A model generated the notes under the pieces. That model was given only the letters and a program-made list of their open reading frames with translations, did not search any database and was not told the origin of the DNA. Made by a program: the position numbers and the translations under genes. Shown here piece by piece: positions 39,583-47,739 of a stretch of DNA of 64,000 bases; position 1 is the first letter of the stretch; each line of letters opens with the position of its first letter. The DNA comes from Arthrobacter sp. ov407 (GTDB lineage Bacteria > Actinomycetota > Actinomycetes > Actinomycetales > Micrococcaceae), in assembly GCF_900102895.1 (NCBI RefSeq), contig NZ_FNGD01000005.1, positions 124,001 to 188,000 on the forward strand, read 5' to 3'.

Positions 39583-41457
39583 ATGACTGCGAATCAGGTC
39601 GCCGATGACGGCAGCCTCAACCGAACGATCTGGACACGAAGTGTCGCATCCCAACTGACCAGATTTCTCCGCACCGAATCCGGAAGCTCCGGTGTGCTCC
39701 TCATCGGGATCGTTGGAGCGCTTGTCTGGGCGAATCTCGGTGCCGCTTCGTACGAATGGTTTTGGCAATTACCACTGGGCGTGAACCTTGGCGGCATAGG
39801 CATCTCGCTGGACCTGCGTGGCTGGGTCAGCAGCGGCCTGATGACATTGTTTTTTCTCGTTGTTGGACTTGAGGCGCGACGAGAATTCGATCTTGGTGCG
39901 CTCCGGGAGCGTCGGCAGTTTGTGATCCCTTTCGCGGCAGGCCTAGCGGGCATTGCCGTTCCGGTGGCGATCTTTCTTGCGATCAACGCGGGGCAACCCG
40001 GACAGCACGGTTGGGGGGTGGCGATGTCCACCGATACCGCGTTGGCCCTCGGTCTGATGACCTTAATCGGCCGGGGACTTCCCGAGCGCATCCGCGGGTT
40101 CGTGCTGACAGTTTTCATCGTCGATGACCTGGTCGCGTTGCTGGTGATCGCGATCGTTTATACGAGCGATGTGCAGCCGATCGCACTTCTTGTTGCGGCA
40201 GTCGCTTTTGCCCTGATCCTGGTTGGGCGCCGGGTTCGGTTTCTGCGCGGGGTGACCGTACTGCTCGCCCTGGTGTCATGGATTGCGTTGTTGTTCAGCG
40301 GCGTTGATCCGATCGTGCTCGGACTCGCGGTCGGTCTGGTCACGCCGGCGTATTCACCGGACCGGCGTCTGCTCGAGGAGGCAAGCGGCACGTTCAGACG
40401 GTTCCGGGAGCAGCCGACACCGGCGCTGGCACGGTCGGTGGCCGCCGGCCTTCGGTCGACTCTGTCTCCGAACGAGCGGATGCAGACGGTCTACCATCCG
40501 TGGACGAGCTACCTGATCGTGCCGGTGTTCGCTTTGGCGAACGCGGGCATCAGCCTTGACCCGCAATTCTTGGCAGCAGCGATCTTCGCACCCGTCACAG
40601 TGGGTGTGTTCCTCGGCTATGTCGTCGGCAAACCGGTGGCTGTCTTGGGCGTGACAGCGATCCTCACGTGGCTCACCGGCGGGCGGCTTCGACCACCCGT
40701 TGGTTGGGCTGCCGTCGCGGGCAGCGGCACCATCGCGGGTGTCGGATTCACGGTGGCCGTGCTGGTCGCGTCCCTCGCGTTCGCCGGCTCTGAGCTTCAG
40801 GAAGCAAAGCTCGGCATCCTCGCCGCCGCGACCGCGGCATCCCTCATCACCTGGCTGGTCTTCCGAATCACCGCTGTGCTGCCGCCGGCCGTGCGCACCC
40901 GGGCGCTATTGGGGGCAAGCACGTCCCTCCCCGATCTGGTCGCATCCGTGGATGAGAGCCGCGACCACGTTCGCGGTTCCCTCGATGCAGTTGTCACGAT
41001 CGTCGAATACGGGGACTTCGAGTGTCCGTATTGCGGCAGAGCCGAACCCTCGGTGCGGGAGCTGCTCGACGATGAGGAGGTCCGCTTCGTATGGAGGCAT
41101 CTGCCCATCTCGGATGTGCACCCGAATGCGCAGCTCGCTGCTGAAGCTGCAGAGGCCGCGGCAACGCAGGGCGCGTTCTGGCCCATGCACGACCTGCTGC
41201 TGACGAACCAGCACCACCTCGCGCCGGCGGAACTCGAGAGTTACGCCGAGCAACTCGGGCTAGACGTCCCGCGGTTCCGGCGACAGTTGGCTTCCCGGCA
41301 GTTCCAAAGCCGAGTTGAGGAGGATGTCCGTTCAGCGGATCTCAGCGGAGCAAGCGGCACACCGACGTTCTTCATCAACGGCCAGCGGCACTACGGAGCC
41401 TATGACGCGCAGTCCCTCCGGGAAGCAGTCCTGACTGCCCGGGACAAGGCACGTTAG
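39583..41457 (+). CDS. NhaA Na+/H+ antiporter fused to a DsbA/thioredoxin-like domain
   Basis: Residues 1 to about 430 are NhaA: FFLVVGLEARREFDLGALRE, AMSTDTALALGLMTLIGRGL, and FIVDDLVALLVIAIVYTSD with the Asp pair needed for ion exchange. From about 450 to 624 is a DsbA-like thioredoxin domain: VEYGDFECPYCGRAEPSVRE with CPYC at 481-484, and the cis-proline loop SGASGTPTFFINGQRHYG. Known fusions of this kind occur in actinobacteria. Given NhaA topology, the thiol domain should be in the cytoplasm, where it may adjust transport to redox state or act as a tethered oxidoreductase. The length (624) is normal for the fused form. Confidence 0.92.
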   Translation: MTANQVADDGSLNRTIWTRSVASQLTRFLRTESGSSGVLLIGIVGALVWANLGAASYEWFWQLPLGVNLGGIGISLDLRGWVSSGLMTLFFLVVGLEARREFDLGALRERRQFVIPFAAGLAGIAVPVAIFLAINAGQPGQHGWGVAMSTDTALALGLMTLIGRGLPERIRGFVLTVFIVDDLVALLVIAIVYTSDVQPIALLVAAVAFALILVGRRVRFLRGVTVLLALVSWIALLFSGVDPIVLGLAVGLVTPAYSPDRRLLEEASGTFRRFREQPTPALARSVAAGLRSTLSPNERMQTVYHPWTSYLIVPVFALANAGISLDPQFLAAAIFAPVTVGVFLGYVVGKPVAVLGVTAILTWLTGGRLRPPVGWAAVAGSGTIAGVGFTVAVLVASLAFAGSELQEAKLGILAAATAASLITWLVFRITAVLPPAVRTRALLGASTSLPDLVASVDESRDHVRGSLDAVVTIVEYGDFECPYCGRAEPSVRELLDDEEVRFVWRHLPISDVHPNAQLAAEAAEAAATQGAFWPMHDLLLTNQHHLAPAELESYAEQLGLDVPRFRRQLASRQFQSRVEEDVRSADLSGASGTPTFFINGQRHYGAYDAQSLREAVLTARDKAR

Positions 41458-41768
41458 CGGAGTGCTGGCGCTTCCAACAAGCGCAGGGGCCTTGTGGCAG
41501 TGCTCCTGAAGATTTCCCGGGGAAGGTGCGTTGAGGTGATAGTGCCGGGAGTGTTGAGTAAAGAATTTTCTGTGGTCATGCGGTATCTGAAGCAGGTGGC
41601 CCTTTCCTGTGATTCGACCCATGCTTCGTAGCCTCCTTGAGGCTTCACACCGTATTTGCTGACGCCCGCAACTGGGGATCCTGGAGCTCAACCTAACGGA
41701 GGACATTGCGCTGTTATCGGCGTTTGCGGCTTGGAACGTGCAACGCCTTCATTCCTGGCGGGCCCGCG
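41458..41768. other. Gap without a recognised gene
   Basis: Convergent intergenic space between the NhaA fusion and a minus-strand TetR gene. No ribosome site, gene remnant or clear hairpin was seen. Confidence 0.4.
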
Positions 41769-42416
41769 TCAGTTGGAGTCGGCGTCATCGGGCGTCGCAG
41801 CAAACGTCCGCAGGTGGTCGACGGCGGCGTACAACGAGTCCCGTAGCGGCGCGATGTCGCGAGCGACCTGAGCGAGGAGCATGCCTCCCTGGTAGGCGGC
41901 GACGAACATGTGGGCAAGCCGCACCGGGTCGGCTGACGCGTCGATGCGGCCGAGTCGCTGCATTCGCTCGAGTCCTTCACGGAAGATGTCTCGCCACTGC
42001 TCGAAGGCGCGCGCGAGCTGTTCGTGAATGTCGAGATCGGTCTTTACGATCTCGCTCGCCAGGGCGCCGAGGCTGCAACCGTCCTCGAACGGGCGACCAG
42101 AGAGGATGTAGAAGTCCGCCCAGTCTTGAAAAGCGTCGACGCTGTCGAAGCCTGCGAACCGTTCGCTGCGGTGGAATCCGAGGATGCTGTCCGCCTGCCA
42201 GTCGATGACGGCAAGGACCAGGCTCTCCTTGGTCGGGAAGTAGTGGGTGAGTTGCGATCCGCTGACGCCGGCGGCACTTCGGAGCAGTTCGTTGTTCGTC
42301 GCGTGGACGCCCTTGGCGTAGATCAACTCCGCGGCATGCCGCAGGATGTGGGCGCGTGTCGCATGCCCCTTCACCGTGAGCTTCTGCGGCCTCCGAGAGC
42401 CGATGCTGACCTGCAT
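41769..42416 (-). CDS. TetR/AcrR-family repressor
   Basis: The 215-residue protein has the helix-turn-helix ILRHAAELIYAKGVHATNNE with AGVSGSQLTHYFPTKESLVL, and the ligand domain with GCSLGALASEI, close in type to the TetR at 10195 (YGCALGSLASEV). The end, AYQGGMLLAQVARDIAPLRD, resembles that protein too. It is divergent from the AhpD-like operon, and two nested palindromes lie between (42466-42495). It is one of two candidates for the repressor of the window's TGGACTANATAGTCCA sites. Confidence 0.88.
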   Translation of the reverse strand: MQVSIGSRRPQKLTVKGHATRAHILRHAAELIYAKGVHATNNELLRSAAGVSGSQLTHYFPTKESLVLAVIDWQADSILGFHRSERFAGFDSVDAFQDWADFYILSGRPFEDGCSLGALASEIVKTDLDIHEQLARAFEQWRDIFREGLERMQRLGRIDASADPVRLAHMFVAAYQGGMLLAQVARDIAPLRDSLYAAVDHLRTFAATPDDADSN

Positions 42417-42465
42417 GCCACCATTCTAGTACAGCATTGGGCTTGACAACCCACTTTCACATGGT

Positions 42466-42495
42466 GTCCACTCTAATAGTGGACGAAATAGTCCA
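42466..42495. promoter_or_regulatory. Two overlapping operators between TetR and the AhpD-like operon
   Basis: TGGACGAAATAGTCCA (42480-42495) is the main 16-bp operator type. GTCCACT-CTAAT-AGTGGAC (42466-42484) overlaps it on the left. The pair sits between the divergent starts at 42416 and 42523, so it can control both the repressor and the operon. Confidence 0.7.
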
Positions 42496-42522
42496 ATAAT
42501 CAAATCTGAAGGATCAACTGCC

Positions 42523-43065
42523 ATGTCCCGACTTACCGCTCCCAGCCTCGAAGACGTTCCTGCCGGGGCTCAGAGCATCCTCGACGGAATCCGCAAGCAG
42601 CTCGGCTTCGCGCCGGGCATGTTCAACACCCTCGCGGCGAACCCCGCCGTTCTCGAGATCGTGATGACCCTGCAAGGCGGCATCGGCCGTCTTCTCGACG
42701 CGAAGACGCGGCACACAATTGCGCTGGCCGTCTCACAGTCCAACGATTGCGCCTACTGCCAGGCTCTGCACACGTACGTGTCGTCGGGGCTCGGCGGCAT
42801 GTCGACCGACGACATCGAGCTGGCGGGCGCAGGAAGCTCCACCGACCCTCGTCGAGCAGCCGTGGCTCGTTTCGTGCAGCGGGTGGTAGAGACACGTGGG
42901 CAGGTCGGCGACGCCGACATCGCTGCGGTGCGCGGGGCCGGATACAGCGACGCGGAGATCCTCGCGATCGTCACCGTCGCGGTGGTGTACCTTCTCACGA
43001 ACTACCTCAACAACGTCAACCAGACAGTCGTTGACGTCCCCGTCGACGGTGGCCAGGCTAGCTGA
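42523..43065 (+). CDS. AhpD-like alkylhydroperoxidase/carboxymuconolactone decarboxylase-family protein
   Basis: The 180-residue protein has the AhpD core with SNDCAYCQALHTYVSSGLGG, giving the CxxCxxxH redox centre at about 74-81. FAPGMFNTLAANPAVLEIVM is a standard start for the peroxidase-related subgroup. The C-terminal helix has VVYLLTNYLNNVNQTVVDVP. Such proteins reduce hydroperoxides or carry electrons to peroxiredoxins. GAAGGATCAACTGCC precedes the ATG. It is the first gene of an operon behind the operators at 42466-42495, and the next gene starts two bases after its stop. Confidence 0.9.
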   Translation: MSRLTAPSLEDVPAGAQSILDGIRKQLGFAPGMFNTLAANPAVLEIVMTLQGGIGRLLDAKTRHTIALAVSQSNDCAYCQALHTYVSSGLGGMSTDDIELAGAGSSTDPRRAAVARFVQRVVETRGQVGDADIAAVRGAGYSDAEILAIVTVAVVYLLTNYLNNVNQTVVDVPVDGGQAS

Positions 43066-43066
43066 C

Positions 43067-43891
43067 GTGCCGGGCTCCGAGAGGTACGAGAGGTTCATGG
43101 CCCTGCATACCCGCGAGGGCGGTTTCGTTATGCCGAATGCGTGGGACGGCCTCTCGACGCAGGTCCTCGCCGATGCCGGCTTCGAGGCGATAGCGACGTC
43201 GTCCTATGCCCTCGCCGCGTCGCTGGGTCGGCTGGACGGACGACACCAGGTCACGCGCGACGAGCACCTCGCACATGCAGGGTTACTCTCTCGCCTGACT
43301 GACCTGCCTGTCAACGGCGACTTCGAGGACGGCTATGGAAATACGCCTGAAGACATCGCGGCGACAGTGAACGCCGCAGTCGAGCATGGGTTGGCAGGCA
43401 TCGGCATCGAGGACACGTCCGGCGATCCTGACCGGCCGATCCGCGACTTCGACGAGGCGGTCGCTCGCGTGCGCGCTTCGGTCGCGGCGGCCAAGGGCCG
43501 CATCGTAGTTACCGGGCGCGCTGACAACTACCTGTATGGGCGGCCCGATCTCGACGATACGATCCGCCGCCTCACCGCCTTCGCTGAGGTCGGTGCTGAC
43601 GTGGTCTACGCGCCGTACCCGTCTGACCTCGATGCGCTCGGTGCGATTGTCACTGCGGTCGCGCCGACGCCGGTCAACGTCCTCATCTCGCCGGCGGACG
43701 CGGTGCTGACCGTCGCTGAGCTGCGCGCGATAGGCGTCAAGCGGATCAGCCTCGGGCCAGCACTCTACGCCCATGCGATGGGCGCCCTCGACGAGGCGGT
43801 CGGCGCGCTCGTGCGCGGCGACCTCGCGACCGCGACGACAGGCATGGACTTCGGGCGGATGGATGCCCTGCTCGGCCGCGGCTCGCGCTGA
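43067..43891 (+). CDS. Isocitrate lyase/PEP mutase-superfamily protein
   Basis: The 274-residue protein is a TIM-barrel of the PEP mutase/isocitrate lyase group. FVMPNAWDGLSTQVLADAGF opens the barrel, LPVNGDFEDGYGNTPEDIAA supplies the metal-binding Asp and Glu, and GIGIEDTSGD follows. VVTGRADNYLYGRPDLDDTI is a further active-site strand. The isocitrate lyase KKCGH loop is absent, so it is more likely an oxaloacetate hydrolase-like or C-C lyase. The GTG at 43067 is two bases after the AhpD-like stop, so translation is probably coupled. The substrate is unknown. Confidence 0.87.
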   Translation: MPGSERYERFMALHTREGGFVMPNAWDGLSTQVLADAGFEAIATSSYALAASLGRLDGRHQVTRDEHLAHAGLLSRLTDLPVNGDFEDGYGNTPEDIAATVNAAVEHGLAGIGIEDTSGDPDRPIRDFDEAVARVRASVAAAKGRIVVTGRADNYLYGRPDLDDTIRRLTAFAEVGADVVYAPYPSDLDALGAIVTAVAPTPVNVLISPADAVLTVAELRAIGVKRISLGPALYAHAMGALDEAVGALVRGDLATATTGMDFGRMDALLGRGSR

Positions 43892-43968
43892 TCTTCCTCA
43901 GATCGGCCGTTGCCTTACACCTCTAGCTCCTCACTCCCATCAAGCATTCTGACGAAAGAAGACCAATC

Positions 43969-44616
43969 ATGGATCTCGACAAGCTCATGAACAAGCACCT
44001 CACGCGCTACTTCGACGGCAGCAAGACCATCCCGGAGGAGACTCTCCAGCAGCTGCTGCGATTCCTGCGCTCGACGCCGTCGTCGGTGAACGTGCAGCCG
44101 AATCACTTCTACGTGCTCGCCACCGAGGCGGGGAAAAAACAGCTCGCGACCAACCTGGGTGAGCGCTTCCAGGACAACGCCGAGAAGGTCCTGAACGCGT
44201 CGCACGCCGTCATCCTCACCACGCGGACGGACGTGCCCGAGGAACACCTCGATGCGGTCTTCGCGAAGGAGCGGGCGGACAGCCGGTTCCCCGACCCCGC
44301 GAAGCAGGAGCTGTGGGAGTCGATGACCCGAGACTTCCTCAACATTCGCAACTCCACCTACAAGGATCTGGACCACTGGATGGAGAAGCAGACCTACATG
44401 GCGTTGGGCATGACGATGATGGCGGCCGCCGAGCTCGGCATCGACGCCACGCCGCTGGAGGGGTTCGATCGGGCCAGCGTCGACGAGGCGTTCGGCATCG
44501 GCGAGACCGGATACACGACAACGGTGCTCCTGGCACTCGGCTACCCCGATACGGCCAAGGCCTATGCCACGCCGATTTCCCGGTTCGACGCCGACCGGTT
44601 GTTCACCTTCGCCTGA
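43969..44616 (+). CDS. Nitroreductase (NfsB-like, FMN)
   Basis: The 215-residue protein belongs to the oxygen-insensitive nitroreductase group. RYFDGSKTIPEETLQQLLRF is the start of the fold, RSTPSSVNVQPNHFYVLATE the FMN-binding loop, and LGIDATPLEGFDRASVDEAF with YTTTVLLALGYPD the end. NfsB-type enzymes reduce nitro compounds and quinones by two electrons using NAD(P)H. GAAAGAAGACCAATC precedes the ATG. It is the third gene of the TetR-controlled operon, and a strong terminator hairpin follows it. Confidence 0.9.
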   Translation: MDLDKLMNKHLTRYFDGSKTIPEETLQQLLRFLRSTPSSVNVQPNHFYVLATEAGKKQLATNLGERFQDNAEKVLNASHAVILTTRTDVPEEHLDAVFAKERADSRFPDPAKQELWESMTRDFLNIRNSTYKDLDHWMEKQTYMALGMTMMAAAELGIDATPLEGFDRASVDEAFGIGETGYTTTVLLALGYPDTAKAYATPISRFDADRLFTFA

Positions 44617-44620
44617 ACCG

Positions 44621-44651
44621 TGGACCCGGCGCCTCCAGGGCGCCGGGTCCA
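44621..44651. terminator. Strong hairpin after the nitroreductase gene
   Basis: TGGACCCGGCGCC and GGCGCCGGGTCCA form a perfect 13-bp stem with a 5-base loop, 4 bases after the stop at 44616. It ends or weakens transcription before the YjbR gene. Confidence 0.75.
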
Positions 44652-44714
44652 TCCGATTCGGAGTGCGAGGGCGCGAGTGGCGCGTCCACCAACACGAACA
44701 GCCAGGAGGGCGAA

Positions 44715-45110
44715 ATGCAACATGATATGACGCAGCAGGAACAGTCGGCCACGCGCGCCGAGGAACTCCCCGGCGCGGAGCGGACCCATCAGTCCACTGG
44801 GGACTGGGAGGTGTGGAAGGTCGGCGGCAAGGTGTTCATGCTGCAGACCGCGATGCCCGGGGAACCGGTCGTGATCCTCAAAGCAGATCCCTCCGATGCA
44901 GCATCGCTGCGCGAAGCTCACAGTGAGATCACCCCGGGCTACCACATGAACAAGACGCACTGGATCACGCTGCATCCAGGAGGCGGCATCGACGCGGGGC
45001 TCGTCGACGAGCTCGTGACCGAATCGTACCTGCTTGTCGTCGAGGGGCTTCCCAAGCAGCAGCGGCCGGTAGACCCCGAGACGTTCCGACTTGCTCAGCC
45101 GCGAAGCTGA
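44715..45110 (+). CDS. MmcQ/YjbR-family protein
   Basis: The 131-residue protein has the YjbR fold: VWKVGGKVFMLQTAMPGEPV, VVILKADPSDAASLREAHSE, and HMNKTHWITLHPGGGIDAGL with LVDELVTESYLLVVEGLPKQ. It is a CyaY-like fold often called DNA-binding, but with no proven activity. CAGGAGGGCGAA precedes the ATG. An unusual 30-residue Gln/Glu-rich N-terminal extension precedes the domain. It lies after the terminator of the AhpD-like operon and may be partly expressed with it. Confidence 0.83.
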   Translation: MQHDMTQQEQSATRAEELPGAERTHQSTGDWEVWKVGGKVFMLQTAMPGEPVVILKADPSDAASLREAHSEITPGYHMNKTHWITLHPGGGIDAGLVDELVTESYLLVVEGLPKQQRPVDPETFRLAQPRS

Positions 45111-45269
45111 ACGAGGTCGACCAACTAACGGCCGGGTCACACGCACCGCTGATCCGGCTCGCAAGAGCGACGTCAGACGACACAATCGATTCGCCACGGA
45201 AGGATCCACTTTCCCATGACGCTCTTGAATCCACTATTGACCCAAGCCGGAACTGCGTGGCAAGATTCC

Positions 45270-45297
45270 TGTAATCGATTACTGTAATCGATTACAG
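45270..45297. promoter_or_regulatory. Tandem LacI-type operators
   Basis: TGTAATCGATTAC is followed at once by TGTAATCGATTACAG. Each contains the perfect palindrome TAATCGATTA, at 45272-45281 and 45285-45294, 13 bases apart. They end 12 bases before the LacI start and should hold two repressor dimers side by side. Confidence 0.8.
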
Positions 45298-45309
45298 ACA
45301 GAGGATTCA

Positions 45310-46341
45310 ATGACGAATATTCAGGAAGTCGCGAGGGTGGCCGGGGTGTCGACCGCGACGGTTTCGCGCTTTCTTTCGGGCCAGACGGTTCGATCCGGGG
45401 AAGCAATTCAGAACGCTGTTCGAACGCTTGGCTATTCGCCAAGCGTCGTCGCCCGCAGTCTTAAATCCGGGCGCCACGGAGCCATCGGCGTTATCGTTCC
45501 CGACATCACGAACCCGTTTTTTGCTGCCTTGGTGAAAGGGATCAACCACGAGGTCCGGGCTTCCGGATACCAGGTAATCCTTGGTAACAGTGATGAAGAC
45601 GCCCCGCAGGAGGAAGCGCTGTTGGCTGCCCTGACTCAGCGGACGGACGGCATCATCATTGCCCCGCTGGTCGAGGGCGACCTTTCCTTGGTAAGGCTGG
45701 AAAAATCGAGGACCCCGGTGGTCCTTGTCGACCGGGACATCACCTTCGCTACAAGGTTCGACCGCGTGCTCGTGGACAACCTGTCCGGTTCGCGGCAAGC
45801 CGTTGAACACTTGGCTGCCCTCGGCCACCGGGCCATCGCCCATATTGGTGGGCCTCTCGGATCTACTCCCGGCCGTGCCCGCCACGAAGGCTTCGTTGCT
45901 GCTATGGAAAGGCTGGGTCTGCCGGTGCGGCAGGACCTCATCCGGATTTCAGATTTCCGGGAAGAGGGCGGCCGGGACAGCATGCGGGATCTATGGAACC
46001 AGCCGGACCGTCCGACCGCCGTCTTCATCGCCAACAACCTCATGACTATCGGCGCCCTGAATGCGCTTCACGTCTTGGGTGCGCGGATTCCGCACGATAT
46101 TTCGGTTGTGGGATTCGATGATGTCGCCCTCGCCGAACTACTTGATCCGCCGCTGACCGTCATTCGTCGCCCCGATATAGAACAGGGAGCGGCCTCCGCC
46201 AGGCTGCTTCTGTCCAGGCTGGAACAGGATTTTGAGCCTGACGCGTCGCTTTCGCAGTCCCACCGGATCACATTGCCGGTCCAACTCGTGGTGCGCGGTT
46301 CGACTTCAGCGCCTGCACACAGAGAAAGAGAACAGGAATGA
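45310..46341 (+). CDS. LacI-family transcriptional regulator
   Basis: The 343-residue protein has a LacI helix-turn-helix (TNIQEVARVAGVSTATVSRF with the hinge SPSVVARSLKSGRHGAIGVI) and a periplasmic-binding-like sugar domain (IVPDITNPFFAALVKGINHE, GFDDVALAELLDPPLTVIRR). It is the first gene of the pentose operon. Two operators just ahead of it show that it is autoregulated. Its end overlaps the kinase start by four bases. The effector is probably the sugar or its phosphate. Confidence 0.92.
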   Translation: MTNIQEVARVAGVSTATVSRFLSGQTVRSGEAIQNAVRTLGYSPSVVARSLKSGRHGAIGVIVPDITNPFFAALVKGINHEVRASGYQVILGNSDEDAPQEEALLAALTQRTDGIIIAPLVEGDLSLVRLEKSRTPVVLVDRDITFATRFDRVLVDNLSGSRQAVEHLAALGHRAIAHIGGPLGSTPGRARHEGFVAAMERLGLPVRQDLIRISDFREEGGRDSMRDLWNQPDRPTAVFIANNLMTIGALNALHVLGARIPHDISVVGFDDVALAELLDPPLTVIRRPDIEQGAASARLLLSRLEQDFEPDASLSQSHRITLPVQLVVRGSTSAPAHREREQE

Positions 46342-47312
46342 GCCAAAACCCAGCGCTGCGAGGTGAGCACGTCTCGGGAGGCGTCATTGTCGTCGGAAGC
46401 ATCACGGCCGATGTGACCGCTTTTTCCGTCACGCTGCCGCGCCCTGGCGAGACAGTCCTCGGTGACGATTTCACCCTCGTGTTGGGCGGAAAAGGAGCTA
46501 ACCAGGCCGTAGCCAGTGCCCTCGCCGGGGCCCGGTCATACCTGGTTGGCTGCGTCGGGGACGACCTCTTCAGGACGATGGTCTTCGACGGGTTGGTCAA
46601 AAGCGGTGTAAACGTCGAACACATCAGAGTCGTGGACGGGGCGACGGGCGTCGCCCATATCCGGGTCGACGCTTCCGGTGAGAACGATATCGTCATCACG
46701 CCTTTGGCCAACTCCCGGCTGACCCCGGAACACGTCGAAGCTGCGGTGGAGGATCTGTCGGGCCAGGCATCGGTGATGCTCACGCAGCTCGAAATTCCGA
46801 TCGACACGTGCATCCGTGCCATCCGTGCCGGCAAAGCATCCGGGCTGACAGTCCTCCTCGACCCTGCCCCGGCCCAGCACCTGGACCAGGGCATCTGGAC
46901 CTCTGTGGATATCGTCACACCGAACGAAACCGAGGCGTCGCTGATCACGGGCATCCCGGTGGTGGACGAGGTAAGCGCCATCGCAGCAGGACGCTGGTTC
47001 TGTGATCGGGGGGTCCGGCATGCGGTGATCACGCTGGCCTCTGCCGGCGCGGTGCTGGTTTCCGGGGAGGAAGTTACACGCTTCGCGGCGTTCTCAGTGG
47101 ATGTCGTTGACACCACTGCCGCCGGTGATTCCTTCGCCGGTTACCTGGGGGCCGCATTGGCGGAGGGAATTGCCCTCGATGCAGCTATTGGACGGGCGAT
47201 GGCCGCCGGCGCCCTGGCCGTGACAATGCGGGGGGCCTCCCCAAGCCTGCCGGGCAAAGAAGAAGTCGAACGGCTTCTGTCTGCGCAGTCCACCACCTCC
47301 TACCGGAATTAG
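46338..47312 (+). CDS. PfkB-family sugar kinase (ribokinase or deoxyribokinase)
   Basis: The 324-residue protein has the ribokinase signatures: VLGGKGANQAVASALAGARS near the start and DTTAAGDSFAGYLGAALAEG, with the catalytic Asp in TAAGD, near the end. TVLLDPAPAQHLD and VTPNETEASLITG match RbsK. It phosphorylates a pentose at O5. Because DeoC and aldehyde dehydrogenases are in the same operon, 2-deoxyribose is a good alternative to ribose; DeoK kinases are in this family. It starts in an ATGA overlap with the LacI gene. Confidence 0.9.
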   Translation: MSQNPALRGEHVSGGVIVVGSITADVTAFSVTLPRPGETVLGDDFTLVLGGKGANQAVASALAGARSYLVGCVGDDLFRTMVFDGLVKSGVNVEHIRVVDGATGVAHIRVDASGENDIVITPLANSRLTPEHVEAAVEDLSGQASVMLTQLEIPIDTCIRAIRAGKASGLTVLLDPAPAQHLDQGIWTSVDIVTPNETEASLITGIPVVDEVSAIAAGRWFCDRGVRHAVITLASAGAVLVSGEEVTRFAAFSVDVVDTTAAGDSFAGYLGAALAEGIALDAAIGRAMAAGALAVTMRGASPSLPGKEEVERLLSAQSTTSYRN

Positions 47313-47326
47313 AAAAGGAACATCTG

Positions 47327-47731
47327 TTGAGAAGCAATGGAGCAAGTCTCAATGCCCAGCTGTCGCGTGTCATTTCTGAGACGGGCCATACCGACCTGGT
47401 GGTCATCACCGATGCGGGTCTGCCGATTCCCCCCTCCGTCGAGCGCATCGATCTTGCCTACAGGCCAGGGGCACCGGCGTTCCTGGACCTCCTGGACACG
47501 GTCCTGAGCGAACTGGCAGTCGAAGGCGCCATCGTCGCCAACGAGATCGTTGAACAAAGCCCGGCGATGCTGACCGAACTGCGACGCCGCTTCGACCCGC
47601 TTGGCATCGAGTTGGAAATGATTCCGCATGCTGAGTTCAAGATCCGCACCGGCTCAGCCCGTGCGGCCGTGCGGTCCGGGGAGTTCACGGCCTTCGCGAA
47701 CGTGATACTCCGCGCCGGCGTCGTGTACTGA
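47327..47731 (+). CDS. rbsD: D-ribose pyranase-like mutarotase RbsD
   Basis: The 134-residue protein matches RbsD: LNAQLSRVISETGHTDLVVI with the His of GHTD, DAGLPIPPSVERIDLAYRPG, and the C-terminal FTAFANVILRAGVVY. RbsD interconverts pyranose and furanose forms of the sugar so that the kinase can use it. The start is a TTG at 47327, behind AAAAGGAACATC; no ATG is closer. It precedes the ABC ATPase gene by 8 bases. Confidence 0.9.
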   Translation: MRSNGASLNAQLSRVISETGHTDLVVITDAGLPIPPSVERIDLAYRPGAPAFLDLLDTVLSELAVEGAIVANEIVEQSPAMLTELRRRFDPLGIELEMIPHAEFKIRTGSARAAVRSGEFTAFANVILRAGVVY

Positions 47732-47739
47732 GGCCCAGG

